A stretch of DNA of 5,256 bases from an uncultured Coriobacteriaceae bacterium (GTDB lineage Bacteria; Actinomycetota; Coriobacteriia; Coriobacteriales; Atopobiaceae), in assembly GCA_900549525.1 (NCBI GenBank), contig UWSJ01000101.1, positions 1 to 5,256 on the forward strand. The letters are read 5' to 3'. Positions 1-5,256 of the stretch are shown piece after piece (the first letter of the stretch is position 1; each line of letters opens with the position of its first letter). Position numbers and translations under genes: made by a program. The notes beneath the pieces were generated by a model that had not been told where the DNA came from, did not search any database, and saw nothing but the letters and a program-made list of their open reading frames with translations.

Positions 1-281
1 GCGCCACGCAGTTCCAGGTCGAGATCATGGTCGAGGCCACCGACCGCATGGGGCTGCTCAAGGACGTCACCATCGCCGTGGGCGACGCGGGCGGCAACAT
101 CCTCTCGGCCGCCACGAGCACCAACTCGCACGGCGTGGCGCGTCTGCGCTTCCTGATCGCCATCAGCGACGCGAGCCTGCTCGACACGCTGCTTGCGAGC
201 GTGAGCCGCGTGCCGAGCGTCTACGACGCGCGCCGCATCATGCCCGGTGAGGGTGCCAACACGATGTCGAGGAGGTCGTAG
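1..281 (+). CDS. rel: Rel/SpoT-family (p)ppGpp synthetase/hydrolase, C-terminal ACT domain (5' partial)
   Basis: The reading frame is open from the left edge (first whole codon at position 3) to a TAG at 279-281, giving 92 visible residues. The visible part looks like the ACT domain that ends long RelA/SpoT homologues: a first strand (FQVEIMVEATDRMGLL), then an alpha helix (KDVTIAVGDAGGNI), a second strand around the conserved-type Asn, a third strand (ARLRFLIAIS), a helix (LLDTLLASVSRV) and the closing VYDARRIMPG. In long Rel proteins this domain senses ribosome or amino-acid state and controls the upstream hydrolase and synthetase domains, which lie outside the window. The short tail after the last strand (about 15 residues) is typical. 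The downstream metallo-hydrolase is a common neighbour of rel. An ACT domain alone can occur in other enzymes, but the DRMGLLKDV motif and C-terminal position favour Rel. The internal ATG at 27 is not a real start, because the strand begins before it. Confidence 0.85.
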   Translation, partial: ATQFQVEIMVEATDRMGLLKDVTIAVGDAGGNILSAATSTNSHGVARLRFLIAISDASLLDTLLASVSRVPSVYDARRIMPGEGANTMSRRS

Positions 282-304
282 GGCTGCTCCCGGCCGGGGC
301 GCCT

Positions 305-325
305 GGCTGGGCTCCCGGCTGGGCT
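305..325 (+). repeat. 12-bp-period direct repeat in the rel-hydrolase spacer
   Basis: GGCTGGGCT occurs at 305-313 and again at 317-325, separated by CCC. A 10-bp perfect palindrome, CCCGGCCGGG, lies just upstream at 289-298. No T-tract follows, so this is not a clear intrinsic terminator. It may be simple GC-rich slippage sequence. Confidence 0.5.
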
Positions 326-345
326 GGTCCGTACGACCGTTTTCC

Positions 346-352
346 AAGGAGG
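346..352 (+). promoter_or_regulatory. Ribosome binding site of the metallo-hydrolase
   Basis: AAGGAGG is a near-perfect match to the 16S rRNA 3' end and lies 7 nt before the ATG at 360. It fixes the start of the hydrolase. Confidence 0.85.
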
Positions 353-359
353 CGGGTTC

Positions 360-1067
360 ATGTCGTTCTGGAAGAGGGGCCAGGTGGCCCTTGATGACGT
401 TGCCGCCGTTGCGAGTGGCGCGGTGGAGGTTCGGCAGTTCGTGGTGGGGCCCATCTCCACCAACTGCTACGCGGTGGTGAGTGACGGGGTCGCCATGGTG
501 GTTGACCCCGGCGCCGAGGGCGCGCGGCTGGCCGAGGCGCTCTCCGACGCGGAGGTCAGGCTCGTGGTGGCCACGCACGGACATGCCGACCACGTGGCTG
601 GCGCGGCGGCACTCGTGGCGGCCACGGGTGCCTCGTTCGCCATGGCCGAGCCCGACGTGGAGCTTGCCATGCGCGCGCGGCGCAACCACGCGATGGGCAT
701 CGAGTACGACGCCGACGCCCCCAGGCCCGACCGGCTGCTCTCGGCTGGCGACGAGGTGGGCGTGGGCTCGGCGCGCTTTCGGGTGCTGGAGGCTCCCGGC
801 CACACGCCCGGCGGCATCGTGCTGCTGGGCGAGGGCGGGCTCGCCGCCTCGGCCGACGGCAGCTCGTGGGGCGTGGCCTTCGTGGGCGACACCATCTTCG
901 CGGGGACCGTTGGCCGCACCGACCTTCCCGGCGGCAGCTCGGCGACGCTCATGCGGTCGCTCTCGAGCTTGCGCGAGGAGATTCCGCCCGCGATGCACCT
1001 GCTCTGCGGTCACGGGGACGACACCACGATGTCCTGGGAGCTCTCGCGTAACCCGTTCTTGCGCTAG
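360..1067 (+). CDS. Metallo-beta-lactamase-fold hydrolase (glyoxalase II / YcbL type)
   Basis: This is a complete 235-residue protein of the metallo-beta-lactamase superfamily. It is predicted to be a cytoplasmic binuclear metal hydrolase acting on thioesters such as lactoylglutathione-type or related acyl-thiol substrates; the true substrate is not known. The full ligand set is visible: H73-x-H75-x-D77-H78 in THGHADH, H148 in APGHTPGG, the bridging D177 in FVGDTIFAGTVGRTD, and H218 in LLCGHGDDT. The N-terminal TNCY motif (near residue 36) and VDPG are typical of the GloB/YcbL branch. There is no signal peptide or membrane segment. A roughly 15-residue loop between H148 and D177 (GEGGLAASADGSSWG) is somewhat extended. 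The start is set by AAGGAGG 7 nt upstream. It lies 78 bp after rel, so co-transcription is possible. The length matches stand-alone YcbL-like enzymes, which lack the glyoxalase II C-terminal substrate-binding domain. Confidence 0.92.
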   Translation: MSFWKRGQVALDDVAAVASGAVEVRQFVVGPISTNCYAVVSDGVAMVVDPGAEGARLAEALSDAEVRLVVATHGHADHVAGAAALVAATGASFAMAEPDVELAMRARRNHAMGIEYDADAPRPDRLLSAGDEVGVGSARFRVLEAPGHTPGGIVLLGEGGLAASADGSSWGVAFVGDTIFAGTVGRTDLPGGSSATLMRSLSSLREEIPPAMHLLCGHGDDTTMSWELSRNPFLR

Positions 1068-1076
1068 GGGCGGGTC

Positions 1077-1136
1077 GGCGGCGGGGTTGCCGGGTTCGGC
1101 CGTGTCGGCCCGGTCTCGCGCCCGGCCCCCGCCGCC
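1077..1136 (+). terminator. GC-rich stem-loop after the hydrolase (possible transcription end)
   Basis: GGCGGCGGGG at 1077-1086 is perfectly complementary to CCCCGCCGCC at 1127-1136, starting 10 nt after the hydrolase stop. Inside the loop is a compact hairpin, GGCCG-TGT-CGGCC (1098-1110). No U-tract follows, so this is not a textbook Rho-independent terminator. It could stabilise the mRNA 3' end, or end transcription as U-less hairpins are proposed to do in high-GC actinobacteria. Chance pairing is fairly likely in such GC-rich DNA. Confidence 0.35.
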
Positions 1137-1158
1137 CCGTCCCGAGCCCGGCTTCCGC

Positions 1159-1190
1159 GATGCCCCGAATCCGCGGCTTTGTACGGTCGC
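1159..1190 (+). repeat. Palindromic repeat copy A (degenerate)
   Basis: This is one of three related copies in the interval. It shares GATGCCCCG at the left end and TGTACGGTCG at the right end with copy C read on the opposite strand: 23 of 31 positions match without gaps. The central stem seen in the other copies is eroded here: CCCCG pairs with CGCGG at only 4 of 5 positions. Confidence 0.55.
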
Positions 1191-1209
1191 GTCGGTTTTC
1201 CGCCCCCTG

Positions 1210-1240
1210 AGTGCCCCGGATGTCGGGGAATGTACGACCG
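1210..1240 (+). repeat. Palindromic repeat copy B
   Basis: GCCCCGGAT, two variable bases, CGGGGA, one variable base and TGTACG match copy C (opposite strand) at 24 of 31 positions. CCCCG (1214-1218) and CGGGG (1224-1228) form a perfect 5-bp stem with a 5-nt loop. After GTA it carries CGACCG, the reverse complement of the CGGTCG found in copies A and C. Confidence 0.6.
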
Positions 1241-1288
1241 TCCTCTGCCGAACGGCCCCCTCTCCCTCTCATGAGGCGGGTGGCGACC

Positions 1289-1305
1289 CCGCAACGTGCG
1301 GTTTT
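1289..1305 (+). terminator. Short hairpin followed by TTTT, weak intrinsic terminator candidate
   Basis: CCGCA (1289-1293) and TGCGG (1297-1301) form a perfect 5-bp stem with a 3-nt ACG loop, followed directly by TTTT (1302-1305). The geometry suits a small Rho-independent terminator reading rightward. The stem is short and the T-run is only four bases. It would end transcripts entering from the hydrolase about 235 nt after its stop. Confidence 0.35.
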
Positions 1306-1356
1306 CTCGGCAGTGGGCGAGTCAGCGGCCCGAAACAGGGCCACTGCGACAGGCCC

Positions 1357-1387
1357 GACCGTACACTCCCCGCAATCCGGGGCATCG
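1357..1387 (-). repeat. Palindromic repeat copy C (inverted relative to A and B)
   Basis: Read on the minus strand it gives GATGCCCCGGAT, a variable pair, CGGGGA and TGTACGGTCG, the same order of blocks as copies A and B. CCCCG (1368-1372) and CGGGG (1378-1382) form a perfect 5-bp stem with a 5-nt loop, the same geometry as copy B although the loop bases differ. Conserved stem with variable loop suggests that structure or a protein-binding site matters rather than coding. Confidence 0.6.
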
Positions 1388-1586
1388 AGGCCACGTCTTT
1401 CGTGCACGACCCCCGCCCGTGCCCAGCCTCGCGCCCATCCCCGTCGCGGCCCGGTGCTGCTACCCCCGTGAGTCGCCGTACACCGAGAAGCCGCCTGCGA
1501 AGGGAAGCCTTCCGGATAGACTTGACCCCGTTTGGTCGTTTATCCGACTGTTCGGTTCGTCGGGCGTGGGGACGCCGGACGTGCCT

Positions 1587-1597
1587 GGGGGAGAGGG
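1587..1597 (+). promoter_or_regulatory. Ribosome binding site of hypB
   Basis: A purine-rich run, GGGGGAGAGGG, ends 2 nt before the ATG at 1600. The GGGGGAG core lies 6 nt from the start codon. It is weaker than the AAGGAGG sites of the neighbouring genes, but it supports this start over the many upstream in-frame codons. Confidence 0.6.
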
Positions 1598-1599
1598 AC

Positions 1600-2421
1600 A
1601 TGGACAACGTGAACGAGGGGTCCACCACGTGCCGCCGCGTCGCCGCATGCGAGCAGGCCAGCGCCGCCCGCGAGCGCGCGGTGCGCGTCATCGAGGTCAA
1701 GCAGAGCGTGTTCGCGAGCAACGACCGCGCCGCCGAGGAGCTGCGCGAGGAGCTTCGCGCGCGGGGTATCTTCCTGCTCAACCTCATGAGCAGCCCGGGC
1801 TCGGGCAAGACCACGACGCTGCGCCGTATGGTGGCGGCACTTTCCGGCGAGCTCTCCATGGGCGTCATGGAGGCCGACATCGACTCCGACGTGGACGCAC
1901 GCACCATGGCGGCGGCCGGTGTGCCCGCCGTGCAGCTGCACACCGGCGGCATGTGCCACCTCGACGCGGCCATGTGCCGCCAGGGCCTCGCCGAGCTCGA
2001 CGCGGCCGTTGCCGAAGCCGGTCGCGACCACCTTGACCTCGCCATTCTCGAGAACGTGGGCAACCTCGTGTGCCCGGCCGAGTTTGACACGGGCGCGAGC
2101 GTCAACGTGGCCATCCTCTCCGTGCCCGAGGGCGACGACAAGCCGCTCAAGTACCCGCTCATGTTCGAGGTCTGCGACGTGGTGCTCGTCAACAAGATGG
2201 ACGTGGCCCCGTACTTCGACTTTGACCTCGCGCGCTGCGAGGCCAACGTGCACATGCGCAACCCGCACGCGGCCGTGCTGCCCATGAGCGCGCGCACGGG
2301 CGAGGGCGTGGAGGCATGGTGCGACTGGCTGCGCGAGTCCGTGCGTTCCTGGCAGGTCGGCACCTTCCGGAAGGTCGCGCCCGAAAACACCGCCGCCGCC
2401 CACTACCCCAAGGAGGCCTAG
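1600..2421 (+). CDS. hypB: Hydrogenase/metalloenzyme nickel-incorporation GTPase HypB
   Basis: This is a complete 273-residue cytoplasmic GTPase of the SIMIBI class. With HypA, HypB family members deliver Ni(II) to the active site of [NiFe]-hydrogenase or other nickel enzymes, and GTP hydrolysis drives release. Visible motifs are the P-loop SSPGSGKTT (residues 64-72, with K70), EADIDSDVDAR (91-101), the G-domain metal site TGGMCHLDA with C119 and H120, ENVGNLVCP with C158 (third metal ligand), GDDKPLKYP (178-186), NKMD for guanine recognition (198-201) and a late MSART loop (229-233). The canonical core starts near residue 30 (RVIEVKQSVFASND), so there is an N-terminal extension of about 30 residues. 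It has two cysteines, C11 and C17, but no His-rich nickel store and no CXXCGC motif. The frame is open far upstream, but only the ATG at 1600 combines an RBS with a sensible family length. Its 3' end carries the RBS of the next gene, so the two are co-translated. No hypA or hydrogenase gene is visible nearby. Confidence 0.95.
   Translation: MDNVNEGSTTCRRVAACEQASAARERAVRVIEVKQSVFASNDRAAEELREELRARGIFLLNLMSSPGSGKTTTLRRMVAALSGELSMGVMEADIDSDVDARTMAAAGVPAVQLHTGGMCHLDAAMCRQGLAELDAAVAEAGRDHLDLAILENVGNLVCPAEFDTGASVNVAILSVPEGDDKPLKYPLMFEVCDVVLVNKMDVAPYFDFDLARCEANVHMRNPHAAVLPMSARTGEGVEAWCDWLRESVRSWQVGTFRKVAPENTAAAHYPKEA
2410..2416 (+). promoter_or_regulatory. Ribosome binding site of the oxidoreductase, inside hypB
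   Basis: AAGGAGG lies within the last codons of hypB, 7 nt before the ATG at 2424. This shows the two genes form one translationally linked operon. Confidence 0.85.
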
Positions 2422-2423
2422 CC

Positions 2424-5256
2424 ATGGCCGAGAAGCACCCCACCACCAGCGGGGCCTCCGCCTCGCCCGCCGCCGTCGCGCCCGTCACCAACTCCGCAGG
2501 CCTCGGTCTCCAGACGGCCGAGGCCCCCGAGGGCACTCGCGTGCTCAACGGCCCCGGCGTCTCCTTCACCGAGCCCGACATTGGCTCGCAGTTCGTGCGC
2601 CCGCTGCCCGAGAACCCCCGCCCCGCCATCGTGGCGCTCTGCAAGCACTGCACCAACCGCCTGCTCGGCCGTGACCAGCTGCTCCCGTACGAGTACTGGA
2701 GCTTCTCCGAGGCGGCAACCGACGAGCAGGCCACCATGCTCTGCAAGCTCAAGATGCGCCATCCCTACACGCTCGACGCGGCTGTGCGTGCCACGCGCAT
2801 ACCCGCCGAGAAGCTCGAGCCCATGCTCGACGACCTCTCCTACACGGGGCTGCTCGAGTACAACTGGGAGAACCCCACGCGCACCAAGCAGTGGGTGCTG
2901 CCCATGCTGGTCCCGGGCTCGGCCGAGTTCCTCAACATGCGCATGGGCCAGCTCCAGGAGCACCCGGTCTTCGCCAAGTTCTTCGAGCAGGCGAGTAAGG
3001 GCCCGCTTTCCAAGGCCACGCCCATGGTGCCGCCCGGAGGTGCCGGCATCGGCATGCACGTCATCCCGGTCGAGAAGGCCATCGAGCACGAGAACCAGTC
3101 CGTCTCCATCGAGCACATCAAGCACTGGCTCGACAAGTACGACGGAAAGTACGCCGCCTCCGCCTGCAGCTGCCGCATGAGCCGCCAGGTGATGGGCGAG
3201 GGCTGCGGCGACGACTACAACGACTGGTGCATCGCGGTGGGCGACATGGCCGACTACGTGGTCGAAACCGACCGCGGCCACTACGTGACCCGCGACGAGG
3301 TGTACGAGATCCTCCAGCGTGCCGAGGACAACGGCTTCGTGCACCAGATCACCAATATCGACGGCGAGCACAAGATCTTCGCCATCTGCAACTGCAACGT
3401 GAACGTGTGCTACGCCCTGCGCACGTCGCAGCTGTTCAACACGCCCAACCTGTCCCGCTCGGCCTACGTGGCGCGCACCGACCCCAAGAACTGCGTGGCC
3501 TGCGGCCGCTGCGTGGAGGTGTGTCCGGCCGGCGCCGTGAAGCTCGGCCAGAGGCTCTGCGACAAGCGCACGCACAAGGCCCCCAGCTATCCCAAGCAGG
3601 AGCTCCCCGACGAAATCAAGTGGGGCCCGGAGAAGTGGAGCCCCGCCTACCGCGACAAGAACCGCATCGAGACCTACGACACCGGCACCGCCCCCTGCAA
3701 GACGGCCTGCCCGGCGCACGTGGCCGTGCAGGGCTACCTCAGGCTCGCCGCGCAGGGCCGCTACACCGATGCCCTCACCCTTATCAAGCGCGAGAACCCG
3801 CTGCCGGCCGTGTGCGGGCGCATCTGTAACCGCCGCTGCGAGGACGCCTGCACGCGCGGCGCGGTGGACCGTGCCGTGGCCATCGACGAGGTCAAGAAGT
3901 TCCTGGCGGCCACCGACCTCAATCCCGCTACCCGCTCCATCCCGCCGCAGGTGCGCCCCAAAGTCGAGGGCGACTTCACCGAGAAGGTCGCCATCGTGGG
4001 CGCCGGTCCCGCCGGCCTCACGTGCGCCTACTACCTTGCCGAGAAGGGCTATCACCCCGTCGTGTTCGAGAAGAACGCCCGCCCGGGCGGCATGCTCACC
4101 TACGGCATCCCGCGCTACAAGCTCGAGAAGGACGTGGTGCAGGCCGAGGTGGACGTCATCGAGGCCATGGGCGCCGAGCTGCGCTACGGCGTTGAGGTTG
4201 GCCGCGACGTGACGCTTGACGAGCTGCGTGCGCAGGGCTATGCGGCCTTCTACCTGGCCATCGGCTGCCAGGGCGGCAGGCGCGCAGGCGTTGCCGGCGA
4301 GGACAGCGCCGGGGTATCGGTGGCCGTCGACTTCCTGCGTGCCGTGAGCGCGGCGCAGGCGGGCGAGGACGGCTCCGAGGAGGCCACCGCGGCCGCGGGC
4401 TTTGAGGTCGCCCCGGACGGCAGCCTTGCGCTCGAGGGCGCCACGGTGGTCGTGGGCGGCGGCAACGTGGCCGTCGACGTGGCCCGTACGGCGGCGCGCC
4501 TGGGCTCCTCGCCCGTGGCGATGTACTGCCTCGAGAGCGCCTCGGAGATGCCGGCGAGCGCCCAGGAGCAGGCCGAGGCCGCCGCGGACGGCGTGGCCAT
4601 CAACAACGGTTGGGGCCCGGCCAAGATCGAGGTGGGCCCGGACGGACGCGCCACGGGCATCACGTTCAAGCGCTGCACGCGTGTCTTCGACGACGATGGA
4701 CGCTTCTCGCCCGTCTACGACGAGTCCGAGACGCTGTTCGTTCCCGCCGCGCGCGTGGTGCTCTCCATCGGACAGTCCGTCGAGTGGGGAGGGCTTCTCG
4801 ACGGCAGCCGCGTGGAGCTTGGCCGCGGACGTGGCGTGGTGGCGGATCCCAAGACCTACCAGACCGCCGAGCCCGACGTCTTCGCGGGCGGCGACGTCTA
4901 CACCGGCCCGCGCTTCGCCATCGACGCCATCGCGGCCGGGCACGAGGCGGCCGTCTCCATCCACCGCTTCGTGCAGGGCGGCACGCTCACCGTCGGGCGC
5001 AACCAGCGCCGCTACAACAAGCTCGACCGCAACGAGGTCGACCCGGGCTCCTACGACGAGGCCGGCCGCAACGATCCGGTCGTCGACCACGAGCTTGAGC
5101 ACAAGCGGCCCTTCGACGAGTACGTGCGGACGTTCACCGAGGCGCAGGTCAAGGCCGAGACGGCGCGCTGCCTGGGCTGCGGCGCCTCCGTGGTGGACGA
5201 GAACAAGTGCATCGGCTGCGGCCTCTGCACCACCAAGTGCGAGTTCGACGCCATCC
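2424..5256 (+). CDS. Multi-[4Fe-4S] FAD/NAD(P)H oxidoreductase, GltD/NfnB-like (3' partial)
   Basis: The frame stays open from ATG 2424 to the right edge (944 residues, no stop). Residues 1-40 are an Ala/Ser/Thr/Pro-rich tail. Residues 65-340 are a cysteine-rich region with CKHC (C73, C76), a winged-helix-like segment (about 112-150, HPYTLDAAVRATRI...LLEY), a CSCR cluster (C248, C250, C261, C269) and CNCNVNVC (C322, C324, C329). A ferredoxin motif follows (C357, C360, C363, C367, then P). Next is the GltD-type iron-sulfur domain (C425, C429, C464, C468, C472, C476), an FAD Rossmann motif VGAGPAG (525-531), an NAD(P)H Rossmann motif GGGNVAVDVAR (678-688) and the second FAD-contact motif FAGGD (820-824). 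At the edge are CLGCG (C916, C919) and a second ferredoxin (C929, C932, C935, C939). By family it should move electrons between NAD(P)H, FAD and a chain of clusters to a ferredoxin-like or protein partner in the cytoplasm; substrate and partner are unknown. It starts 2 nt after hypB. A full-length protein of roughly 1,000 or more residues is expected. Glutamate synthase small subunit is unlikely given the extra domains. Confidence 0.9.
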   Translation, partial: MAEKHPTTSGASASPAAVAPVTNSAGLGLQTAEAPEGTRVLNGPGVSFTEPDIGSQFVRPLPENPRPAIVALCKHCTNRLLGRDQLLPYEYWSFSEAATDEQATMLCKLKMRHPYTLDAAVRATRIPAEKLEPMLDDLSYTGLLEYNWENPTRTKQWVLPMLVPGSAEFLNMRMGQLQEHPVFAKFFEQASKGPLSKATPMVPPGGAGIGMHVIPVEKAIEHENQSVSIEHIKHWLDKYDGKYAASACSCRMSRQVMGEGCGDDYNDWCIAVGDMADYVVETDRGHYVTRDEVYEILQRAEDNGFVHQITNIDGEHKIFAICNCNVNVCYALRTSQLFNTPNLSRSAYVARTDPKNCVACGRCVEVCPAGAVKLGQRLCDKRTHKAPSYPKQELPDEIKWGPEKWSPAYRDKNRIETYDTGTAPCKTACPAHVAVQGYLRLAAQGRYTDALTLIKRENPLPAVCGRICNRRCEDACTRGAVDRAVAIDEVKKFLAATDLNPATRSIPPQVRPKVEGDFTEKVAIVGAGPAGLTCAYYLAEKGYHPVVFEKNARPGGMLTYGIPRYKLEKDVVQAEVDVIEAMGAELRYGVEVGRDVTLDELRAQGYAAFYLAIGCQGGRRAGVAGEDSAGVSVAVDFLRAVSAAQAGEDGSEEATAAAGFEVAPDGSLALEGATVVVGGGNVAVDVARTAARLGSSPVAMYCLESASEMPASAQEQAEAAADGVAINNGWGPAKIEVGPDGRATGITFKRCTRVFDDDGRFSPVYDESETLFVPAARVVLSIGQSVEWGGLLDGSRVELGRGRGVVADPKTYQTAEPDVFAGGDVYTGPRFAIDAIAAGHEAAVSIHRFVQGGTLTVGRNQRRYNKLDRNEVDPGSYDEAGRNDPVVDHELEHKRPFDEYVRTFTEAQVKAETARCLGCGASVVDENKCIGCGLCTTKCEFDAI

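Larger units (their letters stand above)
1068..1599. other. Long non-coding interval with hairpins and a palindromic repeat cluster
   Basis: These 532 bases separate the hydrolase from hypB. I see no credible gene: open frames crossing it lack a Shine-Dalgarno site and recognisable motifs, and are expected by chance at this GC content. Visible structure, in order, is a GC-rich stem-loop region (1077-1136), three related palindromic repeats (1159-1190, 1210-1240, 1357-1387), a short hairpin followed by TTTT (1289-1305), a hairpin GGCCC-GAAACA-GGGCC (1327-1342), an interrupted 11-bp palindrome GGAAG-C-CTTCC (1503-1513), and a locally less GC-rich stretch (about 1514-1560) where a hypB promoter is most likely. 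TTGACC at 1522-1527 resembles a -35 box, but no good -10 box lies 16-18 bp away. CCGAC/GTCGG (1544-1548 and 1559-1563) could form a small hairpin in the hypB leader. Confidence 0.7.

Noticed and set aside
289..298. CCCGGCCGGG palindrome as the rel terminator
   Set aside because: There is no T-tract, no usable loop in the perfect palindrome, and such GC palindromes are common by chance in this DNA.
949..1471. Small open frames on both strands over the hydrolase end and the intergenic interval
   Set aside because: Arg/Pro/Gly-rich products without ribosome binding sites or motifs; stop codons are rare by chance at this GC content.
1522..1550. TTGACC as the -35 box of a hypB promoter
   Set aside because: The -35 match is good, but at 16-18 bp spacing the bases (around CGACTG) do not resemble a -10 box. 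It is kept only as a note in the intergenic entry.
481..1599. Upstream in-frame extension of hypB through the intergenic region and across the hydrolase
   Set aside because: The translation before 1600 is Arg/Pro/Ser-rich with no family similarity, overlaps the hydrolase in another frame, and would make HypB far longer than any known member.
1269..2403. Minus-strand open frames of 373 and 287 codons opposite hypB
   Set aside because: They are shadows of hypB with His/Val/Ala- or Ser/Arg-rich composition, no RBS and no recognisable domain.
2418..5102. 894-codon open frame on the minus strand opposite the oxidoreductase
   Set aside because: Its product is low-complexity (Val, Ala, Gly, His, Leu, Asp rich) with no motifs, as expected when the complement of GC-ending codons is read. 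The plus-strand frame has many conserved cofactor motifs and a strong RBS.
1..5256. tRNA, rRNA, CRISPR array or insertion sequence
   Set aside because: No cloverleaf with a CCA-type end, rRNA-like stretch, regularly spaced repeat array or transposase motif was seen. The three palindromic repeats are unevenly spaced and of mixed orientation, unlike CRISPR.

Overview
The window reads as high-GC DNA from an anaerobic actinobacterium. Third codon positions are almost all G or C, Shine-Dalgarno sites are strong (AAGGAGG appears twice), and the gene content is a Rel-type ACT domain, a nickel-insertion GTPase and a very large iron-sulfur flavoenzyme typical of strict anaerobes. A member of the Coriobacteriia (Olsenella/Atopobium/Collinsella-like) fits best. 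That placement is inferred from protein flavour and composition, not from a marker gene. All four genes are on the + strand.

Layout: positions 1-281 hold the C-terminal ACT domain of a (p)ppGpp synthetase/hydrolase (Rel/SpoT family), cut by the left edge. After a 78-bp GC-rich spacer comes a complete metallo-beta-lactamase-fold hydrolase of the glyoxalase II type (360-1067). Next is an unusually long non-coding stretch (1068-1599, 532 bp) with GC-rich hairpins and three copies of a short palindromic repeat; a degenerate fourth relative lies just upstream of the hydrolase. Then follow hypB (1600-2421), a nickel-loading GTPase, and, two bases after its stop codon, a giant multi-[4Fe-4S] FAD/NAD(P)H oxidoreductase (2424 to the right edge, 944 residues visible with no stop).

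The first pair (rel and the hydrolase) is housekeeping. The second pair (hypB and the oxidoreductase) is a tight two-gene unit: the oxidoreductase ribosome-binding site lies inside the last hypB codons. The oxidoreductase joins an N-terminal cysteine-rich, winged-helix-like region, a ferredoxin domain, a GltD/NfnB-like NAD(P)H:FAD module with its own iron-sulfur domain, and a second C-terminal ferredoxin. Its coupling to a nickel chaperone, with no hydrogenase or hypA visible here, is the most interesting biology in the window. The repeat cluster between the two units is the most interesting non-coding signal.
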